A DNA stretch of 21,139 bases from a virus. Shown here in pieces: positions 14,012 to 18,217 of the stretch. Both the position numbers and the translations under genes were made by a program. Numbering within the stretch: the first letter of the stretch is position 1; the number at the start of each line of letters is the position of its first letter. The notes under the pieces are model-generated. The model was not told where the DNA came from. It saw only the letters and a program-made list of their open reading frames with translations, and did not search any database. The stretch lies in the IMG/VR virus record IMGVR_UViG_3300037517_002541, positions 1 through 21,139 of that record; one strand, 5' to 3'.

Positions 14012-14513
14012 GTCAGCCGAGACCCGTGCAAGGCAGCTTGCCGGGTTAGCCAATGTCAAGATCGAGGATCATGTCATGGGTGTACAGATCGAGAAGATCA
14101 ACGGTAAGGGCTTGTTTGCTGGGGTATCCGAGGAACAGCGTAAGGAGATCCTAGAACTGTACTGCCAAGGGCATGGTAGCCCGTATATCGCAGACAAAGT
14201 GGGTGTCTCGTACAATACAGTCAACGAGGTAAGGCAATACTTTTTGGATTACGATTCTCAATTTCGAAATTCATATTTCTCGGCAAACCTGAAGGGTAGG
14301 ATGCAGACCCTGATCGACGGAGCAATGAAGAGGGTAGAAGATACCCTGCCAGAGATGGCCCCTAAAGACGCCGTGCTGACCTTGGGCGTGACTCTGGATA
14401 AGTACATGGCCCTAGAGAAGAATAAGGCACCAGAACAGCTCCACCAACATGTACACCTGCACGCTCATGGAGAGATAGGGGACTTGTTCAATCAGGCTTC
14501 AAAACCAAAATGA
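13977..14513 (+). CDS. Candidate small terminase subunit or related HTH DNA-binding protein (178 aa)
   Basis: This encodes 178 aa from the ATG at 13977, the best start: an N-terminal extension to an upstream start would re-read the zinc-ribbon gene. A very basic N-terminus (KPKKKKRQYKSAETRARQ) precedes an HTH of the form SEEQRKEILELYCQGHGSPY, IADKVGVSYNTVNEVRQYFL (residues 51-90). A helical region ends in DAVLTLGVTLDKYMALEKNK, which recalls the central helices of many phage small terminases, and a His-rich segment HQHVHLHAH (156-164) is followed by GEIGDLF. Small terminases bind the packaging site and stimulate the large subunit. The large subunit lies 3.7 kb downstream across an opposite-strand cassette, so the assignment is tentative. 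A transposase-like or regulatory HTH protein is the main alternative. Confidence 0.5.
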   Translation: MQKPKKKKRQYKSAETRARQLAGLANVKIEDHVMGVQIEKINGKGLFAGVSEEQRKEILELYCQGHGSPYIADKVGVSYNTVNEVRQYFLDYDSQFRNSYFSANLKGRMQTLIDGAMKRVEDTLPEMAPKDAVLTLGVTLDKYMALEKNKAPEQLHQHVHLHAHGEIGDLFNQASKPK

Positions 14514-14539
14514 AAATGAAAATGAGATTTCAAATTTGA
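14510..14539 (+). other. Possible 9-codon coupling mini-ORF (MKMKMRFQI)
   Basis: The ATG at 14510 overlaps the preceding stop codon as ATGA. Three in-frame ATGs (ATGAAAATGAAAATG) lead to a TGA at 14537-14539, which itself overlaps the TTG start of the next gene at 14536. The arrangement would let terminating ribosomes pass from one gene to the next where no Shine-Dalgarno exists. It may be chance. Confidence 0.25.
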
Positions 14540-14811
14540 AAAATAAAACGATCTATTGCCCGGTACTTGGGCACTCTTTGGAGTACACGCAGTTCCTGGA
14601 TGAGGCAAAGCGTATTGCAACTCAACTGCAAAAGGCTCATCATGATGGCTTTGTAAAAGACGCAACATGCATAGATGCCAGACGGCTGGCCGTCGCGCTA
14701 GCAGCGTTTCAAGGTGATGTCAATGAGATTTTTGTGCCGATTAAAGAAGAGGACAGTGCAGAGCGTTGGGAAGCCTTAAGAGCTTCCCTAAGCGAAAAGG
14801 CAAAAGGGTAG
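14536..14811 (+). CDS. Hypothetical protein (91 aa) with a TTG start
   Basis: This encodes 91 aa. Between the in-frame stop at 14476 and this point there is no ATG or GTG, so translation probably starts at the TTG at 14536. Residues 20-60 are helical (LDEAKRIATQLQKAHHDGF, then CIDARRLAVALAAFQGDVNE) and the C-terminus is Glu/Ala/Lys-rich (EEDSAERWEALRASLSEKA). It has no recognised motif. It is the last gene of the plus-strand operon before the terminator. The rare start codon would keep expression low unless coupling helps. Confidence 0.6.
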   Translation: MKNKTIYCPVLGHSLEYTQFLDEAKRIATQLQKAHHDGFVKDATCIDARRLAVALAAFQGDVNEIFVPIKEEDSAERWEALRASLSEKAKG

Positions 14812-14821
14812 GGAAAAGAAA

Positions 14822-14851
14822 AGGGAAGCGCGAAGGCTTCCCTAGTCTTTT
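14822..14851. terminator. Bidirectional intrinsic terminator between convergent operons
   Basis: The stem AGGGAAGC (14822-14829) pairs perfectly with GCTTCCCT (14836-14843) around the loop GCGAAG. TTTT follows on the plus strand (14848-14851), and the T-rich complement of GGGAAAAGAAAA follows on the minus strand. It sits between the plus-strand stop at 14811 and the minus-strand stop at 14876, exactly where both operons need to end. Confidence 0.85.
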
Positions 14852-14875
14852 GGGTTTAAGCTGAATTACAAAGGC

Positions 14876-15241
14876 CTATAGCCCCATTTTTTCTAAGTAG
14901 TCTCCTACCGATTGAACGCGAAAACTTTGCGTTTTATAGCAAAAAAGAAGGGTATCTTGATAGGTTTCACCCAGGTTAACGTATGCCATCAAAGGGCATC
15001 GAAAGTCCTGGCCGTCAATTGCTTCAACTCCGTAGCCTTCTAAGAGTTCATTGAAACAGGAAAGGACCCTTTCCACCCATTTAGGCTCGTGGTAACAAGT
15101 TTTGATCCAAGCCACCGTTGAAGGGAAAAAAGCTTCATCCCTAGTTTTTTGCTCTTTTTTGATTAGAGCACGGATTAATTTTGCCTTGTCCCTTTCAAGG
15201 TTAAGGCTTTCGCAAAGTGTTTTGATGCTTGGGGCTTTCAT
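14876..15241 (-). CDS. Hypothetical protein with a VNLGETYxDTLL-type motif (121 aa)
   Basis: This encodes 121 aa, the last gene of the minus-strand cassette. The N-terminal half is helical (IKTLCESLNLERDKAKLIRA). The middle carries WIKTCYHEPKWVERVLSCFN and ELLEGYGVEAI. The C-terminal part is VNLGETYQDTLLFCYKTQSF followed by RVQSVGDYLE. The G(Y/H)GVEAI plus Y-V-N-x-G-(E/D)-T-Y-x-x-T-(L/I)-L arrangement occurs in many small phage and plasmid-borne hypothetical proteins I recognise by pattern only. The start ATG overlaps the upstream stop as ATGA. Three cysteines and many aromatic residues suggest a folded globular domain. No function can be assigned. Confidence 0.7.
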   Translation of the reverse strand: MKAPSIKTLCESLNLERDKAKLIRALIKKEQKTRDEAFFPSTVAWIKTCYHEPKWVERVLSCFNELLEGYGVEAIDGQDFRCPLMAYVNLGETYQDTLLFCYKTQSFRVQSVGDYLEKMGL

Positions 15242-15567
15242 AGAGATTCAACCTCCTTAACGGCTTTACTTTTCCAGGCGTCAATCCTGGCTCTATACAT
15301 TAAGTCTCTTTCAATTGCAGCCGAAACAATTCTCTCAGCTTTTTGCTCTGCTGCCGTAATCGCGCATTTTGCTGTATATTCTCCAGCTTTAATTAGCCCC
15401 ATCGCTCTTTCGCTTGCTTCGAAAAGGCTTAACGTGGGGATGTAGTCGCTTCGAAGAGCGTTCTCTAATTCAATCAAAAGAGACTGCATTGCCCCCTTCG
15501 AATAGCTTTCAATCGGTAAAGACTCGGCAAAGTCTTTCCAGGCGTCTAATTCTTGCTTTTTTGTCAT
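15238..15567 (-). CDS. Hypothetical helical protein (109 aa)
   Basis: I take the start at the ATG at 15567, giving 109 aa beginning MTKKQELDAWKDFAESLPIE. An upstream in-frame TTG at 15594 would add nine residues but lacks the leader signal. The ATG follows CTAAACATC, shared with other minus-strand starts. The sequence is helical throughout (GAMQSLLIELENALRSDY, then YTAKCAITAAEQKAERIVSA). The WKDFAESLPIES opening and YSKGAMQSLLIELENALRSD resemble small hypothetical proteins of phage early regions with no known activity. It is coupled by an ATGA overlap to the gene at 14876. Confidence 0.65.
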   Translation of the reverse strand: MTKKQELDAWKDFAESLPIESYSKGAMQSLLIELENALRSDYIPTLSLFEASERAMGLIKAGEYTAKCAITAAEQKAERIVSAAIERDLMYRARIDAWKSKAVKEVESL

Positions 15568-15587
15568 GATGTTTAGTTTGTTTGAAT

Positions 15588-15602
15588 GAAGCAAAATGCT
15601 TC
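15588..15602 (-). promoter_or_regulatory. Hairpin in the leader of the 15567 gene
   Basis: On the minus strand GAAGCA and TGCTTC form a perfect 6-bp stem around TTT, 20 bases upstream of the ATG at 15567. It lies in the 86-base gap after the small membrane gene. No T-run follows, so it is more likely an RNA stability or translation element than a terminator. Confidence 0.4.
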
Positions 15603-15653
15603 CTTCTCTCCCCTTGCCAAGGCAAAGAGAGAGACTGGAAACACTTTGAAAGC

Positions 15654-15818
15654 TTAAGCTTTAGGGAATAAAGGCTTTGCTAGCAAATAGAGAAGGGTAC
15701 CGGAGCAAACCAAAAGACTTCCGAAAATGTAAGCTTCCCAGCGAAGTTCGAAAGCTTTCAAGCTTCCAAGGTCAAATAAAGCCAAGCCAAGGGTGCCAAG
15801 GAAAAGGCTGGTTCTCAT
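15654..15818 (-). CDS. Small two-span membrane protein (54 aa)
   Basis: The ATG at 15818 starts 2 bases after the stop of the upstream minus-strand gene. The 54-residue product is MRTSLFLGTLGLALFDLGSL, a short loop KAFELRW, then EAYIFGSLLVCSGTLLYLLA and the tail KPLFPKA. It therefore has two likely membrane helices (about 3-20 and 28-47) with basic residues at both ends, suggesting a hairpin in the inner membrane. Holin, anti-holin, superinfection-exclusion or immunity roles are all conceivable for such a small phage protein; the sequence does not separate them. The codon pattern (many CTT, TTG, GCT) matches its minus-strand neighbours. Confidence 0.65.
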   Translation of the reverse strand: MRTSLFLGTLGLALFDLGSLKAFELRWEAYIFGSLLVCSGTLLYLLAKPLFPKA

Positions 15819-15820
15819 GA

Positions 15821-16240
15821 TTAAGCGTGTGCAATTGTTACGGTGTAATTCTTAAGCTCTGCAAAGTCTGCAAAAGCTTTGATGGCCGACATAATAGCAG
15901 GCTCGCCGACTCCACCAATTGCCTGTTCGAACCTAAGACCAGCCGACAAAAAAGCATTTTCAATAGCTTGGCTTTCTTTGCAGTACCCCCAGCCCCCAGC
16001 CTTTCCCCTTCCTACTGCATAGGCGTCTTTAGTTGATAGCCATAAGCATGCGTACGCTGTTTCCGCAGGCCAGTAAACGCGAATGATCAAGGGCTGATCA
16101 TACTGGGGAATCCCACTTTGCAGAATGTGCGCCTTTTCAAAATTAATGAGGGTATACTGGCGGAGTAAACCATGATTTTCTTTGCGATATGAACCAAGTG
16201 AATTGCTTTGAGGGTTAAATGATAGAACGGTATTTTTCAT
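15821..16240 (-). CDS. Hypothetical protein (139 aa) with KAGGWGY motif
   Basis: This encodes 139 aa, starting MKNTVLSFNPQSNSLGSYRK behind GAAAACATC. The central block VYWPAETAYACLWLSTKDAY, then GRGKAGGWGYCKESQAIENA, FLSAGLRFEQAIGGVGEPAI and MSAIKAFADFAELKNYTV resembles a family of small phage proteins with a K-A-G-G-(Y/W)-G-Y core and a terminal G-V-G-x-x-A-(I/M)-x-x-A-(I/L)-x-A-(I/F) helix, known to me only as hypothetical. It has a mixed alpha/beta make-up and no membrane segment. The cassette position and shared start signal suggest co-expression with the genes on either side. Confidence 0.65.
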   Translation of the reverse strand: MKNTVLSFNPQSNSLGSYRKENHGLLRQYTLINFEKAHILQSGIPQYDQPLIIRVYWPAETAYACLWLSTKDAYAVGRGKAGGWGYCKESQAIENAFLSAGLRFEQAIGGVGEPAIMSAIKAFADFAELKNYTVTIAHA

Positions 16241-16269
16241 GATGTTTTCGTTTGTTTAAGGGTTGAAGG

Positions 16270-16515
16270 TTAAAGGCTTTCCGAAGGTGTTAAGAATAGG
16301 ACAATGCAAGCGGATCCAAAGCGGGCCGATACTAAGTCAGAGTACTTCTCGGATGTATGCTTTCCAGTTAAGCCAAGGGCCCTTTTAGCTGCTCTAATGG
16401 CTCCACTAGGCGTACTAGCTTTGATTGTCCCCCTGCGTACCCAAGCGTAGTTGGCCTCCCCTCCGAAAGTATCTGTAAGCTCAAAGCTCCAAGTATAAGG
16501 TTTTTCTCGTTTCAT
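16270..16515 (-). CDS. Hypothetical protein (81 aa), TDTFGGEANYAWVRR family
   Basis: I take the start at the ATG at 16515, preceded by GTAAACATC; a more upstream start would read through the preceding gene. The protein is MKREKPYTWSFELTDTFGGE, then ANYAWVRRGTIKASTPSGAI, a helix RAAKRALGLTG and a final strand SARFGSACIVLFLTP. The T-D-T-F-G-G-E-A-N-Y-x-W-V-R-R core is a recurring signature of small phage proteins that I recognise without a function. The gap to the preceding gene is 5 bases, formed by the tail of the shared TAAACATC motif. Confidence 0.7.
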   Translation of the reverse strand: MKREKPYTWSFELTDTFGGEANYAWVRRGTIKASTPSGAIRAAKRALGLTGKHTSEKYSDLVSARFGSACIVLFLTPSESL

Positions 16516-16520
16516 GATGT

Positions 16521-16691
16521 TTACTTGGTGGCAAGTTTGCTGCGCTTGTATGCAAGGATGGCCTGCATTGCCTCTATAACCCTGCCGCAAGCTTGCAAGC
16601 GGGGTTTTCCAAAGATTCCATCCTTGGTTATAGCAAGTAAGGCGTCGTGAGCTTCTTGCAATTCTGCTTCCAGTGTTTTAAGTGTTTTCAT
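16521..16691 (-). CDS. Small helical protein (56 aa), first gene of the minus-strand cassette
   Basis: This encodes 56 aa from the ATG at 16691, after the leader CTAAACAAAAGAAAGAAA. A longer reading frame upstream has poor, Ser/Pro/Phe-rich composition and is rejected. The protein MKTLKTLEAELQEAHDALLA, ITKDGIFGKPRLQACGRVIE, AMQAILAYKRSKLATK is two helices around a GKPR turn with a basic end. I do not recognise a family. It is the promoter-proximal gene of the cassette, so it may encode an early regulator, but no DNA-binding motif is clear. Confidence 0.6.
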   Translation of the reverse strand: MKTLKTLEAELQEAHDALLAITKDGIFGKPRLQACGRVIEAMQAILAYKRSKLATK

Positions 16692-16735
16692 TTTCTTTCT
16701 TTTGTTTAGTGGTGGCGTGATTGCCAACGAAAGCG

Positions 16736-16763
16736 AATCTATCCGAAGCAAAAGGACTTGCAA
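16736..16763 (-). promoter_or_regulatory. Candidate promoter for the minus-strand cassette
   Basis: On the minus strand TTGCAA (16763-16758) and TAGATT (16741-16736) are separated by 16 bases, about 45 bases before the ATG at 16691. Each hexamer matches the sigma-70 consensus at four of six positions. It is positioned correctly for a divergent promoter but is otherwise weak. Confidence 0.4.
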
Positions 16764-16843
16764 CAAAAAAGAGAAGAAAAGGGCGAAAAAGGTTGCTTGG
16801 CCAGGGTGAAAAGCGGGCGAGATACAGGTGCAGGGTGAAGGGA

Positions 16844-16865
16844 TGACTTGATGCTGACTTGATGC
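16844..16865. repeat. Perfect tandem 11-bp repeat TGACTTGATGC
   Basis: TGACTTGATGC occurs twice head to tail (16844-16854 and 16855-16865). The spacing of about one helical turn suits two protein molecules binding side by side, such as a repressor or origin-binding protein in this divergent regulatory region. Confidence 0.75.
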
Positions 16866-17034
16866 GTTGACGTGAAGACGGCGCAAACCAAACGCAAGCT
16901 CAGCAAAGCCTGGACATTCATGCACTTACACAAGCAAAGCATCACAAGCACGCACAAGTACTTGAAGCAGCGCACCATGCAACATGATGGCAAGCAGTGC
17001 AGCCTGGCTTTTGTCTCTGTATCTGTAGCAGTAA

Positions 17035-17104
17035 GGGGGGGAGGGGGTTCGACGTTGTTCCGGCTGGAAAGCTGCGACGCATCCCCCCCCTCGGATTTTA
17101 TTTT
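17035..17104 (+). promoter_or_regulatory. G-run / C-run stem structure followed by a T-rich stretch
   Basis: GAGGGGG (17041-17047), preceded by more G, can pair with CCCCCTC (17086-17092) at the end of a run of eight C. The loop contains a smaller TTCC-GGCT-GGAA hairpin. GGATTTTATTTTTAC follows directly. It may be a large-loop terminator, the end of a small RNA, or a structured DNA site. The loop of nearly 40 bases makes a simple terminator less certain. Confidence 0.4.
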
Positions 17105-17247
17105 TACAAATGGGCCCACATGCACTTGACTGCCGCTTTTACTCTGTAAGACTGATGTTGTGTGTGTGTAGAAACGTGACGCGAGCGTGATTGCTCCTTA
17201 GCGTGTTTAGGCAGCCTTTACTTTGGGGAGTGGAGGTGAACTTGAGC

Positions 17248-17307
17248 ATGACTAAGCTGGTCTTCCTGTGGAAGGCTGGGCGTCATTTTTTGTGTCGACA
17301 GTATTGA
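17248..17307 (+). CDS. Possible 19-residue leader peptide with a strong Shine-Dalgarno
   Basis: The ATG at 17248 is preceded by GGAGGTGA (17232-17239) with 8 bases of spacing, the best ribosome-binding site in the window. The product is MTKLVFLWKAGRHFLCRQY. It ends at 17307, 32 bases before the next gene. A 7-bp hairpin and a T6 run lie within it. It may be a regulatory leader ORF. It has no run of identical codons of the kind seen in amino-acid attenuators, so the signal sensed, if any, is unknown. Confidence 0.4.
   Translation: MTKLVFLWKAGRHFLCRQY
17260..17291 (+). terminator. Attenuator-like hairpin with distal T6 run
   Basis: GTCTTCC (17260-17266) and GGAAGGC (17270-17276) form a 7-bp stem (one G-U) around TGT, and TTTTTT lies at 17286-17291. 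The T-run is 9 bases away from the stem, further than in a standard intrinsic terminator. It lies inside the 19-codon leader ORF, so ribosome position could control its folding. Confidence 0.35.
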
Positions 17308-17330
17308 CGTATGAACTTTGGGCGTATAGT
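17304..17330 (+). promoter_or_regulatory. Candidate promoter TTGACG - 15 - TATAGT
   Basis: TTGACG at 17304-17309 and TATAGT at 17325-17330 lie just upstream of the ATG at 17340. Each hexamer is close to the sigma-70 consensus, but the spacer is 15 bases, shorter than the preferred 17, and the predicted start would leave almost no untranslated leader. Confidence 0.4.
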
Positions 17331-17339
17331 CCAAGAAAG

Positions 17340-17750
17340 ATGACACAAAAGTACGAGTTAAGTGAGAAGAAGGTAAAAGAGGTGTATGGAGACAAGTTTG
17401 AGGACAAGTTAGCCCTACTTAAGGAGGGGTTTGACTACATTAAGATCAAAGATAAACGCTGTTTGGCTGGCTTTAAGCGTGTTTACCGGGCTGATCTTCT
17501 TGATTCGCTAGAGAAGAGGGTGGGTTTGGAAGAAGATAACGCAAAGATAGACGTACTTCCTATCAAGTTAAGTGAACAAGATGAAGTTATCTTCACTGAA
17601 GAGGTACAAAACATCTTTCCAAACACAAGATATGTGCGGGTAAAGAGTGGAAAGACGATTTATGTTGGTGGTAAAGGGACAAGTTTGCGACTTGGCCAGA
17701 AGATAAACTACAAAGGAACCACTATGTTTCTAGGTAAAGCGCAAAGCTAG
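17340..17750 (+). CDS. Hypothetical protein (136 aa), possible DNA-binding N-terminus
   Basis: This encodes 136 aa from the ATG at 17340. A longer frame from a GTG at 17268 would translate the leader region and is not preferred. The N-terminal half is charged and helical (YELSEKKVKEVYGDKFEDKL, ALLKEGFDYIKIKDKRC) and could be a small winged or helix-turn-helix domain. The C-terminal half looks beta-rich and basic (VRVKSGKTIYVGGKGTSL, then RLGQKINYKGTTMFLGK). I do not recognise the family. It is a single-gene transcription unit between its own promoter and terminator, and its position before the terminase block suggests a regulator, but that is inference. Confidence 0.65.
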   Translation: MTQKYELSEKKVKEVYGDKFEDKLALLKEGFDYIKIKDKRCLAGFKRVYRADLLDSLEKRVGLEEDNAKIDVLPIKLSEQDEVIFTEEVQNIFPNTRYVRVKSGKTIYVGGKGTSLRLGQKINYKGTTMFLGKAQS

Positions 17751-17761
17751 GCCCTAGCTTT
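17743..17761 (+). terminator. Terminator-like palindrome overlapping the stop codon of the 17340 gene
   Basis: AAAGCTAGG (17743-17751) and CCTAGCTTT (17753-17761) are perfect inverted repeats centred on one C; a stem of 7 bp with loop GGCCC is realistic. A pyrimidine-rich stretch (CCTTTCATCTTCTTCTT) follows. The TAG stop lies inside the stem. The lack of an uninterrupted T-run makes it a moderate terminator. Confidence 0.6.
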
Positions 17762-17767
17762 CCTTTC

Positions 17768-17789
17768 ATCTTCTTCTTATCTTCTTCTT
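17768..17789. repeat. Perfect tandem 11-bp repeat ATCTTCTTCTT
   Basis: ATCTTCTTCTT occurs twice in direct succession (17768-17778 and 17779-17789) within a polypyrimidine stretch. It follows the terminator-like stem and precedes a GC-rich stretch in which GTCGCTC is itself repeated (near 17793 and 17806). Confidence 0.75.
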
Positions 17790-17880
17790 TCTGTCGCTCC
17801 CTTTGGTCGCTCTCGCTTCGCTCGTTAGTTAACCTACTAAAGAAGAAAACCTCACCAGAACCAGAGACCTGAGTGAGCAT

Positions 17881-17935
17881 AAGTAACCCTGTCAAAAGTG
17901 ACATAAAAAAAGAAAATCTTTTTATGAAGTTACTT
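17881..17935 (+). promoter_or_regulatory. Two-tier inverted-repeat structure in the region upstream of the terminase gene
   Basis: The outer arms AAGTAAC (17881-17887) and GTTACTT (17929-17935) are perfect complements. Inside, CATAAAAA (17902-17909) and TTTTTATG (17919-17926) form a second perfect 8-bp stem around AAGAAAATC. The internal loop is asymmetric (14 bases against 2). It may be a structured RNA element or a protein-binding site; there is no evidence for a gene here. Confidence 0.45.
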
Positions 17936-18201
17936 AAGCTCACCGCAAGAAGAAGTGACACTCACCGTCACCGTCGCCTTTCGTTTCGCTTTTACCAAGT
18001 CACGCGCAGAGGGTACCCGAGTCAACCTACGCTAGTCTTCTTTCGTGGACTACTTGGAAGTATCGGGCTCCCAGCTCCCGAGTTATTAATCCCCCCCGGT
18101 TTTCATGCAAGGGGAACCTCTCCTTCACCTGTGGCTCGCCTTACGCGACTATCCAGAGGCTACACGGCAGATCTATTTTGACCTGCGAGGTAAACATAGC
18201 T
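17936..18201. other. Non-coding stretch before the terminase gene
   Basis: No convincing gene is seen. An open plus-strand frame (17873-18181) is basic, Pro/Arg-rich and unlike a structured protein. The stretch contains a near-repeat CACCGTCACCGTCGCC (17962-17977), a run of eight C near 18092 with GGGG downstream, and a GC-rich CGGGCTCCCAGCTCCCG near 18063. It could include a packaging (pac or cos) site, given that the terminase follows. Confidence 0.4.
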
Positions 18202-18217
18202 ACATAGGAGCCTATGT
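18202..18217 (+). promoter_or_regulatory. Palindrome covering the ribosome-binding site and first start codon of the terminase gene
   Basis: ACATAGG (18202-18208) and CCTATGT (18211-18217) are perfect inverted repeats around AG. Folded as RNA, a 6-bp stem with loop GAGC would bury the GGAG Shine-Dalgarno and the ATG at 18214, while the second in-frame ATG at 18220 stays outside. As DNA it is a 16-bp symmetrical site. Confidence 0.6.

Larger units (their letters stand above)
16692..17247. other. Divergent intergenic regulatory region
   Basis: About 550 bases with no convincing gene separate the minus-strand cassette from the plus-strand gene at 17340. The frames that stay open here have low-complexity translations and no family resemblance. 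The region holds a candidate minus-strand promoter, an 11-bp tandem repeat, a G-run/C-run structure at 17035-17092 and a GT repeat near 17160. I see no tRNA. A replication origin, a small RNA or a set of operators could be here, but none can be named from the sequence. Confidence 0.5.

Noticed and set aside
16739-17125. Minus-strand frame of 128 codons in the divergent region
   Set aside because: Cys/Ser/Pro/Leu-rich low-quality translation crossing the G-run and C-run elements, with no family resemblance or start signal.
16872-17129. Plus-strand frame of 85 codons in the divergent region
   Set aside because: It would start at GTG without a ribosome site, reads through the homopolymer tracts (GGGG, PPS) and shows no conserved pattern. 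Kept as non-coding.
13200-17800. CRISPR array
   Set aside because: The short tandem repeats (11 and 12 bp) have no spacers and only two copies each.
17722-17961. Minus-strand frame of 79 codons with a hydrophobic N-terminus
   Set aside because: It reads through the terminator palindrome and the polypyrimidine repeat; the C-terminal Lys/Glu/Arg run is just the repeat in antisense.
17873-18181. Plus-strand frame of 102 codons before the terminase gene
   Set aside because: Arg/Pro/Leu-rich with no structured pattern; it spans the inverted-repeat structure and the C-run. The possibility of a short real gene cannot be fully excluded.
16692-18213. tRNA gene in the non-coding stretches
   Set aside because: I looked for a T-loop (GGTTCGAATCC-like) with matching acceptor arms on both strands and found none convincing.
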